Assembly (NCBI GenBank): GCA_016714025.1
Contig: JADJOB010000002.1
Location: forward strand, 1,141,001 to 1,205,000
Source of the DNA: Saprospiraceae bacterium
GTDB taxonomy: Bacteria > Bacteroidota > Bacteroidia > Chitinophagales > Saprospiraceae
Direction: 5' to 3'
Length of the DNA stretch: 64,000 nt
Numbering within the stretch: position 1 is the stretch's first letter; every line of letters starts with the position of its first letter. The notes under the pieces are model-generated. The model had not been told where the DNA came from. It did no database searches and saw only the letters and a list, made by a program, of their open reading frames with translations. A program made the position numbers and the translations under genes. Shown one piece after another: positions 27,430 to 35,669 of this stretch.

Positions 27430-29787
27430 CTATTCTGCTTTTCCAGCTTTCAGTTGGTCCTGGAGGACTTTCAATTCATCCATTTTTCCATCTGCTGCCA
27501 GTCCGGCTTGTTGCGGCCAGCTGGTTGGATCGTGCATTTTGTAACGCGCACCTGCTTTTTCAAGGATCTCCTTAATCCGATCAACCGGAGCATCTGCCAA
27601 TTCTCTGAAATTACTGATGCCATCTGCTATCAATAATTCAGCAATTTTTGGTCCAATGCCTTCAATGATCTTTAAATCATCTCCTTTAGAAGCTTTTGCA
27701 GGTTTCTTGATCTCTTCAGAAACTTCTGCAGCAGGAGCTTCTGTTTCAGCAACAGGAGCTGGTGTTTCGACCACTGCTTCCGCAGCAGTTTCAGCAACAG
27801 GCTCAGTTACAGGCTCAGCTTTTTGCTCAACATTATTTGCCAGCGGACTTGCTGCAGCTAATTTAGCTTTTGCATTTTCCTGAAACTGTTCTTTCAATGC
27901 ACTAAAGCCTTCAATTTCACCAAGAGTAGTAGCTTCAATTTTTGATTGTTGCTTTTCAACCGCCTTTTTAACTTTTACGGTTTCTACGTCTTTCTCTTTC
28001 TTCACATTGTCATCGGCTTCTTTCTTAACATCTTCAAGATATTTAGCATGTGAAACCATGATTTTCTTATCGTCGCGGTTAAATTCAATCACTTTTACAG
28101 TAAGAATTTCTTCTACGTTTGCCTGTTGATTGTTTTCTTTCTTCATGTGTTTGGCTGGAGCATAAGCTTCCAAACCATAGGGTAATTGAACGGTATATCC
28201 CCGATCGTCTTTTTTAAGTACGGTAGCTTCGTGGTATGATCCAACTGGAAATACATTTTCAAACGTATCCCATGGATTTTCTTCCAATTGCTTATGGCCC
28301 AAAGACAATTTGCGATTTTCAGCATCAATTTCCATGATCATGACATCCAGATTATTTCCAACCCGGGTGTATTCTGATGGATGGTTAAAACGTTTCGTCC
28401 AGGATAAATCTGAAATATGGACCATTCCACCAATTCCTTCCGACATTTCCACGAAAACGCCATAAGGTGTCAGGTTTTTAACAACACCTGAGTGACGTGA
28501 GCCTGCTGGAAATCTTTGTTGGATAGTAGCCCATGGATCTTCAGTCAATTGTTTTAAACTCAGCGACATTTTGCGCTCTTCGCGATCTAAGGTCACAACT
28601 TTAGCTTCAAACTCCTGGCCTAAAAAGAAGAAATCTTTAGCATGAACCGGTTGGCTGTTCCAGTTTACTTCAGAAACGTGGATTAAGCCTTCAACACCTG
28701 GTTGAATTTCAAGGAATGCGCCGTAATCTTCGATATTCACGATTTTACCTTTTACAGTAGAACCTTCAACGATATCTGCAGGCATCACTTCCCATGGGTG
28801 CGGTTGCAATTGTTTCAGACCCAGAGAGATTCGTTTTTTATTCTCATCGAAGTCCAATACCACCACGTTGATTTTCTGATTTTTTTCCAGAACTTCATTT
28901 GGATGGTTGATACGACCCCAGGAAATATCGGTAATGTATAATAAGCCATCGACACCACCCAAATCCAGGAATGCTCCAAAATCGGTGATGTTTTTAACGG
29001 TTCCTTCCAATACCTGGCCTTTTTCAAGACCGGAGATGATTTGCTCGCGTTGTTCCTGAAGATCCCCTTCAATAAGGGCTTTGTGAGAAACCACGGCATT
29101 TTTAATGGTTTCATTGATTTTAACCACTTTAAACTCCATGACTTTACCGACATACGCATCGTAGTCTGTAATGGGTTTAATGTCAATTTGCGATCCGGGA
29201 AGGAAGGTTTCGAGGCCATTGCAATCAACAATCAAACCGCCTTTGGTTTTACTGATTACAGAACCTTTGATGATGGTTCCGTTTTTGTAAGAGTCCACCA
29301 GATTTTCCCAGGCGCGAAGCAATTTTGCTTTTTTACGACTGAGGACCAGGTGTCCTTTTTCGTCTTCTGTTTTTTCTACATAAATTTCAATATGATCCCC
29401 TGTTTTTGGATCCAGATCACGGAATTCGGTTTTCGCAACCAGTCCGTCTGATTTATAGTCAATATCAAGAATTACGCTGTTTCCAGTGGTTCCCGCAACA
29501 CGGGCTTGGAGTACCTGTCCGTCGATAATGGTTCGGAAGGTTTTATCGTAGTCTTTAATGTATTTTTCCTGATCTTCCGGAGAGTAGTTCAGGGTATTTT
29601 TGTTACTGATAGACCAGTCGAACTCGTCGTGCGCACCGGAAAAATCATCGGTTTCAACGAGGGTTTCCAGATCAATAACTTCCTCTAACAAATTGACTAC
29701 TGCTTCTTCTTTTTTAGGGGCTTGAAGGAGCTCGTCGTCCTTGATTTCGGGGTCATTGTCAGGAATTAAATTTGTTTCGTCCAACAT
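27430..29787 (-). CDS. rpsA: 30S ribosomal protein S1 with C-terminal helix-hairpin-helix domain
   Basis: S1 binds mRNA on the 30S subunit through OB-fold S1 motifs. This 785-residue form has an acidic N-terminal region (1-80), six S1 motifs (near 85-155, 168-240, 255-325, 340-412, 427-500, 512-580; best seen in GTVKNITDFGAFLDLGGVDG and GKIVNIEDYGAFLEIQPGVE), then a Lys-rich segment and an Ala/Glu/Pro/Val-rich low-complexity linker (about 590-700). It ends with an extra helix-hairpin-helix module (DDLKIIEGIGPKIAELLIAD, then RYKMHDPTSWPQQAGLAADG). Typical S1 is about 550-600 residues. The linker and HhH module are the odd part, known to me also as an extension of some Bacteroidota ribosomal L21 proteins. 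Confidence 0.93.
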   Translation of the reverse strand: MLDETNLIPDNDPEIKDDELLQAPKKEEAVVNLLEEVIDLETLVETDDFSGAHDEFDWSISNKNTLNYSPEDQEKYIKDYDKTFRTIIDGQVLQARVAGTTGNSVILDIDYKSDGLVAKTEFRDLDPKTGDHIEIYVEKTEDEKGHLVLSRKKAKLLRAWENLVDSYKNGTIIKGSVISKTKGGLIVDCNGLETFLPGSQIDIKPITDYDAYVGKVMEFKVVKINETIKNAVVSHKALIEGDLQEQREQIISGLEKGQVLEGTVKNITDFGAFLDLGGVDGLLYITDISWGRINHPNEVLEKNQKINVVVLDFDENKKRISLGLKQLQPHPWEVMPADIVEGSTVKGKIVNIEDYGAFLEIQPGVEGLIHVSEVNWNSQPVHAKDFFFLGQEFEAKVVTLDREERKMSLSLKQLTEDPWATIQQRFPAGSRHSGVVKNLTPYGVFVEMSEGIGGMVHISDLSWTKRFNHPSEYTRVGNNLDVMIMEIDAENRKLSLGHKQLEENPWDTFENVFPVGSYHEATVLKKDDRGYTVQLPYGLEAYAPAKHMKKENNQQANVEEILTVKVIEFNRDDKKIMVSHAKYLEDVKKEADDNVKKEKDVETVKVKKAVEKQQSKIEATTLGEIEGFSALKEQFQENAKAKLAAASPLANNVEQKAEPVTEPVAETAAEAVVETPAPVAETEAPAAEVSEEIKKPAKASKGDDLKIIEGIGPKIAELLIADGISNFRELADAPVDRIKEILEKAGARYKMHDPTSWPQQAGLAADGKMDELKVLQDQLKAGKAE

Positions 29788-29977
29788 TTTGGAATTTTTA
29801 AAAGGTTAAGAAATAATTTTTTAGCGGGGCGAAATTAATACTTTTTTGAGGAATGGCTCTATTGTTTTTTTGAAAATCAGCATGATTTAGCTGATAATTT
29901 ATACTCAATTACATGATTTCAACCGGGTAAGCTAATTTTCATCAGTTTCTATTACTTTCACAAAAAATATTAATAGC

Positions 29978-31636
29978 ATGTCCGATCTAAGGCCCTGGCT
30001 TAAAAATTATCCCGCAGGTATTCCGGCCAATGTGAAAACGGATTTATACCCCTCCTTACGTGAATTTGCCGCTGAATGCCTGAGCAAATTTGCCCCTTTA
30101 AAGGCTTTTACCATTATGGGGCAGTCTATGACCTATAAGGAACTGGATGATAAATCCAATGCGTTTGCGGCGTATTTGCATTATCGCGGACTGAAACCTG
30201 GCGACCGGATCGCATTGATGATGCCTAATTTATTTCAATACCCGATTGCCATTTTAGGGGCCATTCGAGCCGGTTTGGTCATCGTAAATACCAATCCCTT
30301 GTACACGCCCCGGGAAATGGAATTCGTATTTGTCAATTCGAAAGTAAAAGCCATTGTCATTGTTGAAAATTTTGCTTCCAATTTGGAAAAGATCTTGGCC
30401 AAAACCCAAATCGAGATCATTATCACCACGACCATCGGCGAATTGATGAAAGGACTTAAAGGGAGCATTATAGATTTTACGGTTAAATACATCAAGCGAA
30501 TGGTCCCGCGTTTTAAATTGAATAATACGGTGAATTTTAGCACTGCGCTTCGACAGGGGGCCCGGCAAACCATTAAAGCATTTAGTGTAAAACCGGATGA
30601 CATCGCCATTTTACAATATACAGGAGGAACTACCGGAGTAAGTAAAGGGGCTATGTTGACTCATCACAATTTATTGTCCAATATCGAGCAAATCCGGGCA
30701 GTGATATGCTATTACTTGAAAGAAGGAAAGGAAACCACCTTATCCCCACTCCCCATGTACCATATTTTTGCCTTTGCGGTCAATTTGATGGCCATGATGA
30801 CCATTGGGGCTAATACCGTTTTGATCCTCAATGCCCGGGATCTCGGTTCAATCATCAAGGCGTTTAGACAACACCCAATCAGCTTAATGACCGGGGTCAA
30901 TACGCTGTACAATGCTTTAATGAATCATCCGGATTTCAGCAAAATCAATTTTAGTTCGCTGAAAGTGACGGTAGCCGGTGGCATGGCACTTCAATCTTCG
31001 GTAGCTGAACGCTGGAAATCCCTAACCGGATGTGGTCTGAGTGAAGGCTACGGAATGACCGAGGCTTCCCCGGTAGTTAGCCTGAATCCAATTGATGGCA
31101 ATGGCAAACCGGGTTCTATTGGATTGCCTGTTCCTTCCACAGATGTCAGGATTGTTGATGAATCCGGTCGTGTTTGCGGTTTTGGAGAAATTGGTGAAAT
31201 CCAGGTCCGTGGTCCCCAGGTGATGTTGGGCTACCTGGATCGTCCGGATGAAACTGCAAAAACCATTGTGGATGGTTGGTTGTGTACCGGTGACATTGGA
31301 TCCATGGATTCAGACGGTTATTTCAGGATTGTAGATCGTAAAAAAGACATGATCATTGTTTCAGGATTCAATGTATTTCCGGCTGAAATTGAAGAAGTCT
31401 TATCCCGGCATCCAAAAATTCTGGAAGTAGCGGCCATTGGAATACCGGATGATAAATCAGGAGAAGTGGTAAAAGTCTTTATCGTAAAACGTGACAAAAG
31501 CCTCGACGAAGAAGAAGTTGAACAGTATTGCCGTGAAAATTTTACAAATTATAAACTTCCAAAAGCCATTGAATTTCGAGATACATTGCCAAAGACCAAT
31601 ATTGGGAAGGTGTTGAGAAGGGAGCTGAGGTCCTAA
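29978..31636 (+). CDS. Long-chain fatty acid--CoA ligase (AMP-binding)
   Basis: An ANL-superfamily acyl-CoA synthetase of 552 residues that activates a fatty acid with ATP and joins it to CoA. Motifs: the P-loop-like LQYTGGTTGVSKGAMLTHHN (about 213-232), SEGYGMTEASPVVSLNP (A5), GWLCTGDIGSMDSDGYFRIVDRKKD (A7/A8, written here in part as GDIGSMDSDGYF and RIVDRKKDMI), and the C-terminal lysine in LPKTNIGKVLRREL that acts in adenylation. The overall pattern fits FadD. It is divergent from rpsA with a 190-bp gap. Confidence 0.92.
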   Translation: MSDLRPWLKNYPAGIPANVKTDLYPSLREFAAECLSKFAPLKAFTIMGQSMTYKELDDKSNAFAAYLHYRGLKPGDRIALMMPNLFQYPIAILGAIRAGLVIVNTNPLYTPREMEFVFVNSKVKAIVIVENFASNLEKILAKTQIEIIITTTIGELMKGLKGSIIDFTVKYIKRMVPRFKLNNTVNFSTALRQGARQTIKAFSVKPDDIAILQYTGGTTGVSKGAMLTHHNLLSNIEQIRAVICYYLKEGKETTLSPLPMYHIFAFAVNLMAMMTIGANTVLILNARDLGSIIKAFRQHPISLMTGVNTLYNALMNHPDFSKINFSSLKVTVAGGMALQSSVAERWKSLTGCGLSEGYGMTEASPVVSLNPIDGNGKPGSIGLPVPSTDVRIVDESGRVCGFGEIGEIQVRGPQVMLGYLDRPDETAKTIVDGWLCTGDIGSMDSDGYFRIVDRKKDMIIVSGFNVFPAEIEEVLSRHPKILEVAAIGIPDDKSGEVVKVFIVKRDKSLDEEEVEQYCRENFTNYKLPKAIEFRDTLPKTNIGKVLRRELRS

Positions 31637-31858
31637 ATGGATTCCGGAGAATCAATCCTGAATTGAACAATTGCAATAAAAATAGTCCGCGGTTAATTAA
31701 ATTTATTGCTGTTTTTTTAGAACAGGGTATTTTATTTAAATTTCAACCAAGGTTATTTTGATAAAAAAATTAATCCATACTTTTAAAAATTAGTAAAACA
31801 TTTTACCGTAATTTGCGTAGAACTCAATTAAATTCATTCACAATAAAAAACCAAAATT

Positions 31859-32725
31859 ATGAGACAATTTTCTAATAAGATATGCTTGCTTGCAGTGGCG
31901 GCTGTATTCACAATAAGTTCTTGTAAAGAGGATGATCCAATCCATGTGAATCCGGGTATTAATTTTACAAGCGGAACCGGATTGATCAGTGGGGATGTTT
32001 CAGTTCCAATCTACACACCGATAAAAATGAGCCTTTCGGCAGAGAAAGGAAGTCAGCAATTAAAATACATTCAGGTAAAGGTTGACGGCATTCAACTGGC
32101 TCCATTGGCATTTAAAGTAAATGGTGTGGATGCACCTGCAAATCCTGCTTTATTGATAGGTGCCGACAAAGATGGAATTAGCAATACCTATGAGTTTAAT
32201 ACATCCACAGAACCGGATACCGTTACCTATGAATTTACCATTGCAGATGATAAAGACAGTTTAACTGTTAAATCCATTTCAGTCATATTTACTGCCATTC
32301 CGGCTTCAGTAAAAGCCAGCGGATTAATTGTATATAATTTTTCCGGACCAAGACAAGGAGGTTTGGATTTGTTTAATGCCAAAGTGGTTTCAGGAAACGA
32401 TCCCAATGCCCATGTCAGAGATTATGGAGTGGTTGATCCGCAATCTAATTTTTTATGGGTTAAAAAATTCACGCCTCGAAATGGATCGATTGTTAAAAAT
32501 CCAGCTGCCGGATTGAGCTTTGCAGAAATTACCTATCAAGAGGATATTATTTACTTATTTGATAATGGATCAAATGATGTGGGATCCATTGATACCAAAG
32601 TCCTGGCCAAAGGAGATTTTTTTGTTGTTAAAAATGGTACAGCATATTTTGCTGTCTCAATCGACAATTTAACGTTTACTGCAAACGATAATTTGGACAA
32701 TTACGAAGTTTCAATTAAACGATGA
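31859..32725 (+). CDS. Hypothetical lipoprotein
   Basis: A 288-residue protein with a lipoprotein signal peptide: KICLLAVAAVFTISSC, with the likely lipidated Cys at about residue 22, followed by acidic residues (KEDD), which often mark outer-membrane surface retention in Bacteroidota. The rest is predicted beta-rich, with an Ig-like look near residues 40-140 (PIYTPIKMSLSAEKGSQ; YEFTIADDKDSLTVKS). I do not recognise a family. It is followed by a strong terminator and is probably monocistronic. Confidence 0.75.
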   Translation: MRQFSNKICLLAVAAVFTISSCKEDDPIHVNPGINFTSGTGLISGDVSVPIYTPIKMSLSAEKGSQQLKYIQVKVDGIQLAPLAFKVNGVDAPANPALLIGADKDGISNTYEFNTSTEPDTVTYEFTIADDKDSLTVKSISVIFTAIPASVKASGLIVYNFSGPRQGGLDLFNAKVVSGNDPNAHVRDYGVVDPQSNFLWVKKFTPRNGSIVKNPAAGLSFAEITYQEDIIYLFDNGSNDVGSIDTKVLAKGDFFVVKNGTAYFAVSIDNLTFTANDNLDNYEVSIKR

Positions 32726-32743
32726 TTAAAATGTAATTTAAAT

Positions 32744-32775
32744 AAAAAACCCTTCATGCGCACGAAGGGTTTTTT
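32744..32775 (+). terminator. Rho-independent terminator
   Basis: AAAAAACCCTTC (32744-32755) pairs with GAAGGGTTTTTT (32764-32775), an 8-nt loop between. It lies 18 bp after the lipoprotein stop. Confidence 0.9.
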
Positions 32776-32916
32776 ATTTGGATTAAATCACTTAGAATTT
32801 TAAATAGTTACCAATTGCATGCCAATGAGTTCTTCAAAAACAGACGACACAATTTTTGATTACTGATCAGATTGCATTTCAAATAGAAAAACAATCTTTA
32901 ATAAAAAAAAACCTAA

Positions 32917-33624
32917 GTGCAAACTTTATCTATAGTTATTCCTGTTTATAATGAAGAGCGGACGATTCATTTGATTTTGCATGCAATTGCAGAAGTCAAA
33001 TTGAGCAATAACATTCAAAAAGAGATTATTTTAGTAAACGATTGTTCGACTGATCATACAGAAACGGCTCTTAAATTTTATATGGAAAGCAATCCAACGC
33101 AAAATTTAAAATACGTTGCTCATGAAATTAATAAAGGCAAAGGAGCTGCATTGCATACCGGCATTCAACAAGCAACAGGAGATTACATCATCATTCAGGA
33201 TGCTGATTTGGAATATGATCCCAGGGAATACAACGACTTGCTTAAACCCATTTTGGAAGGACATGCAGATGTGGTGTATGGATCAAGATTTACAAGCGGA
33301 CATCCGCACCGGATTTTATTCTTTTGGCATTCGATTGGCAATAAATTTTTAACCTTTATTTCAAATGTCTTTACCAATCTCAATTTGACCGATATGGAAA
33401 CCTGCTATAAGTTATTCAAAGCAGACATTTTGAAAGGACTTGCACTCAAAGAAAAACGATTTGGTTTTGAACCAGAGGTTACCGCTAAAATAGCACGAAT
33501 CAAAGGACTTCGAATCTATGAAGTTGGCATTTCATATTATGGTCGCACCTACCTTGAAGGGAAAAAAATTAACTGGAAGGACGGTTTTAGGGCCATTTAT
33601 TGTATTTTGAAATATAATTTATAA
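32917..33624 (+). CDS. Glycosyltransferase family 2 (dolichyl-phosphate mannose synthase-like)
   Basis: A 235-residue GT-A fold transferase. The N-terminus [18 protein letters not shown], the sugar-nucleotide Asp in [25 protein letters not shown], the DxD-type [14 protein letters not shown] and VVYGSRF are the family hallmarks. It lacks membrane helices, so it would act at the inner face of the membrane, probably on a polyprenyl phosphate or a glycan; donor and acceptor are unknown. The start codon is GTG, directly after an in-frame TAA, and no ATG would preserve the N-terminal strand. It is followed by a 1-kb repeat-filled gap. Confidence 0.88.
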   Translation: MQTLSIVIPVYNEERTIHLILHAIAEVKLSNNIQKEIILVNDCSTDHTETALKFYMESNPTQNLKYVAHEINKGKGAALHTGIQQATGDYIIIQDADLEYDPREYNDLLKPILEGHADVVYGSRFTSGHPHRILFFWHSIGNKFLTFISNVFTNLNLTDMETCYKLFKADILKGLALKEKRFGFEPEVTAKIARIKGLRIYEVGISYYGRTYLEGKKINWKDGFRAIYCILKYNL

Positions 33625-33667
33625 GTCTATAGTCTATAGTCAAAAATTCAGCTGAAAAGCTTTTAAG

Positions 33668-33715
33668 CCCAACAGCCCAACAGCCCAACAGCCCAACAGC
33701 CTAACAGCCCAACAG
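33668..33715. repeat. 8-bp tandem repeat CCCAACAG, six copies
   Basis: Six consecutive units of CCCAACAG (one variant CCTAACAG) start 43 bp after the glycosyltransferase stop. The array leads into a CAGTCAG-rich tract at 33720-33765 (AAAATCAGTACTCAGCAGTC onwards) that is a third, diverged copy of the 90-bp-period repeat at 34325-34494. Confidence 0.9.
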
Positions 33716-33763
33716 CCCCAAAATCAGTACTCAGCAGTCAGTATTCAGCAGTCAAAAATTCTG

Positions 33764-33783
33764 GAATTCTGCAATTCTACAAT
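33764..33783 (-). repeat. 20-bp dispersed intergenic word (inverted relative to the copy at 42182)
   Basis: The minus strand here reads ATTGTAGAATTGCAGAATTC, identical over 20 bp to 42182-42201 on the plus strand and related to the 16-bp array at 22722-22764. All three lie in non-coding gaps. Confidence 0.8.
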
Positions 33784-33834
33784 GTTAAGAGATTAAAATC
33801 ATTTAATATTTCTATCCTGTAACTAATAAGTGTG

Positions 33835-34245
33835 AATAATTAGATTCAGGACGTTCGAAATGCAGCGTGCGGCGAAAATTTTTCAGAGCCAAGTTAAACT
33901 AAGTATTCTATTAGTTGTAAAACTGACGCATCTGTATAATCATCAAAAGCGTGAGAAAAATTTGAGCTGAAGCTTGAGCTCAGCAAGAACGCCTTCATTT
34001 CGAACAAGCCTTTTGGTTTTCTTTTGGGCGAATGCAAAAGAACAAAGCCCCTTGATATTTACGTCATCAATTGAAGGCATCCGTATTTTACCTTCCTACG
34101 CCCAGCGAAGGTGTTTTATTGTTATTTTATTGCACGTTTCTCGTCATTTTCCGTGCTTTCTCGGCATTTGACGCTATTACATGCAAGTATCCTGGGAGTA
34201 TGTACGGGATATGTACGGAGTATCTACGGAGTATCGTGCCGGAAT
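33835..34245. other. Unassigned, less repetitive island in the 1-kb gap (possible dispersed element)
   Basis: About 400 bp of sequence without low-complexity character, bounded on both sides by CAG/CCCCTCAG repeats. Open frames exist on the plus strand (for example 33974-34171 and 34071-34523), but the longest runs into the tandem repeats, has no family resemblance and unlikely composition, so I do not call a gene. The stretch with CTTTTGGTTTTCTTTTGGGC and GAATGCAAAAGAACAAAG, and the 11-bp repeat at its right end, look like a dispersed Bacteroidota intergenic element. This is a guess from pattern memory. Confidence 0.35.
34195..34238. repeat. 11-bp tandem repeat, four units
   Basis: Units GGAGTATGTAC, GGGATATGTAC, GGAGTATCTAC and GGAGTATCGTG follow without gaps. 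The 11-bp period is close to one helical turn, so each unit would present the same face of the DNA. Confidence 0.85.
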
Positions 34246-34324
34246 TCAGCAGTCAGTGGTCAGCAATTAGTAGTCAGTCAACCTATTTCAGGCACAGACA
34301 AACCAACCAACCACCAACAGCCCT

Positions 34325-34494
34325 AAAATCAGTAGTCAGCAGTCAGTATTCAGCAGTCAAAAATTCTGGATTCAAAACCCAAACCACCCCTCAGCCCCTC
34401 AGCCCCTCAGCCCCAAAATCAGTAGTCAGCAGTCAGTATTCAGCAGTCAAAAATTCTGGATTCAAAACCCAAACCACCCCTCAGCCCCTCAGCC
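34325..34494. repeat. 90-bp-period direct repeat, two copies with 80 identical bases
   Basis: 34325-34404 and 34415-34494 are identical over 80 bp, beginning AAAATCAGTAGTCAGCAGTC and ending in CCCCTCAGCC words. The two copies are separated by 10 bp of the same CCCCTCAG word. A shorter, diverged copy is at 33720-33765. Confidence 0.92.
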
Positions 34495-34605
34495 AACAGC
34501 CCAACAGCCTAACAGTCCAATAGCCCAACAGCCTTTCCTCCCCTCAGCCCTTCAGCCCCTCAGCCCTTCCCCTCAGCCCTTCCCCTCAGCCCTTCCTTTA
34601 AAATA
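34495..34605. repeat. Low-complexity CCCAACAG / CCCCTCAG / CCCTTCC tract
   Basis: Reiterated words CCCAACAG and CCTAACAG, then CAGCCCTTCC repeated at the right end. It ends about 60 bp before the next gene. The plus strand is pyrimidine-rich and no reading frame here looks coding. Confidence 0.85.
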
Positions 34606-34663
34606 TCCTTCAAACTGGAATCTTATTTGCCATTTTCGTGTTTTATAATATTAAACCCGCTTT

Positions 34664-35317
34664 ATGAAACAACTAGTATTTACTTTATTTTTCAGTTTTA
34701 TTCTATACGCGTTTTCTTTTGCGCAACCTAGAGAAAATAAGCTTCAAATGAGTTTAGGCATTCAAAATGGCTTGAGTATTACCATTCCGGATGCTGATGA
34801 AGATTTAATTGATAAAGTTTGGAAAAAGTATACCAAAGAATATGGAAAGTTGGCCCGCAATAAAAAAGCCAAAGAGGAATTTATTGAAGGAGCTGTGATT
34901 CAATCCATAAATGGCTCAAACAGCATGGATGTTTATGTAGCCACAGAGGACAATAGCATTACGGCATTTTTTGATATGAAAAATGGTTTTCTAAGTTCAG
35001 AAAACTATCCCAAGGAATTTAAAGGAGCTTCTGAATTTATGCAGGAATTTTCTTATGAAGTCCAACGTGAAAAAACCCGCATGGATTTAGAGGAGGAACA
35101 AGACAAACTTAAAAAGTTGAACAAGAAAATGGGCGATCTGCTGTCCGATAATAAAAGCTACCACAAGGACATTGAAGAAGCCAATGCACGAATTAAAAAA
35201 GCAGAAGCCAACATCATAAGCAATGAAAAAAATCAGGACCTGACCAAAGCAGAAATCGCCAATCAAACCAAGGCAGTTGAAGCTGTCCAGCAAAAACTGA
35301 GTAAGATTGGAAAATAA
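34664..35317 (+). CDS. Hypothetical secreted protein with C-terminal coiled coil
   Basis: A 217-residue protein with a signal peptide (about 1-20, QLVFTLFFSFILYAFSFAQ). A mixed alpha/beta region (about 25-125, with KVWKKYTKEYGKLARNKKAK and SINGSNSMDVYVATED) is followed by a long charged coiled coil from about 130 to the end (LEEEQDKLKKLNKKMGDLL, then IKKAEANIISNEKNQDL). It probably works in the periplasm or envelope. I do not recognise a named family. It is monocistronic and followed by a terminator. Confidence 0.75.
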   Translation: MKQLVFTLFFSFILYAFSFAQPRENKLQMSLGIQNGLSITIPDADEDLIDKVWKKYTKEYGKLARNKKAKEEFIEGAVIQSINGSNSMDVYVATEDNSITAFFDMKNGFLSSENYPKEFKGASEFMQEFSYEVQREKTRMDLEEEQDKLKKLNKKMGDLLSDNKSYHKDIEEANARIKKAEANIISNEKNQDLTKAEIANQTKAVEAVQQKLSKIGK

Positions 35318-35382
35318 GGTGGTCAGGCTGCCTGAATAAATTTTTACAAATTTTATTAACACAGGAATCCATCCTTTTTATG

Positions 35383-35410
35383 AAGCCCGGTCTTCCCGGG
35401 CTTTTTTTAT
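35383..35410 (+). terminator. Rho-independent terminator
   Basis: AAGCCCGG (35383-35390) pairs with CCGGGCTT (35396-35403) around a 5-nt loop, followed by seven T. It lies 65 bp after the coiled-coil protein stop. Confidence 0.88.
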
Positions 35411-35554
35411 TTTACCAGTTAGCTCTGGATATATTACAGCTTTAACTAATAAGTCCCTGATTCCCAAACCAGACACATCAAAATAAAATAATATTTATTA
35501 ATTTTATAATATGTATATTAGAGGCAAGTTTCAACCGGACTAGTTTTCAACAGT

Positions 35555-35563
35555 TTTTCCACA
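35555..35563 (+). promoter_or_regulatory. Possible DnaA box upstream of dnaB
   Basis: TTTTCCACA fits the relaxed DnaA-box consensus TTWTNCACA. It sits in an AT-rich 260-bp leader in front of the replicative helicase gene. I found only this one good match in the gap, so a regulatory site is more plausible than an origin. A single 9-mer can occur by chance. Confidence 0.3.
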
Positions 35564-35627
35564 GGATTTTAGCCTGTTTTAAACATTTTCGGTTTTCATA
35601 TAAATATTTTTTATTATTTGTTGTATT

Positions 35628-35635
35628 TACATTTG
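35628..35635 (+). promoter_or_regulatory. Candidate -7 promoter box for dnaB
   Basis: TACATTTG matches TAnnTTTG and lies 34 bp before the chosen dnaB start. No clear TTG -33 element is seen at the usual spacing. Confidence 0.4.
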
Positions 35636-35669
35636 TGCCTGTTTACAACAAGAACCAGGGCTATTGACT

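Noticed and set aside
25837..29787. Carotenoid genes and rpsA as one operon
   Set aside because: A strong bidirectional terminator at 27378-27409 separates crtI from rpsA.
33974..34523. Overlapping plus-strand ORFs of 65-150 codons in the repeat gap
   Set aside because: The longest runs into the CAG/CCCCTCAG repeats and its end encodes a simple repeat. No family resemblance or translation signal is visible.
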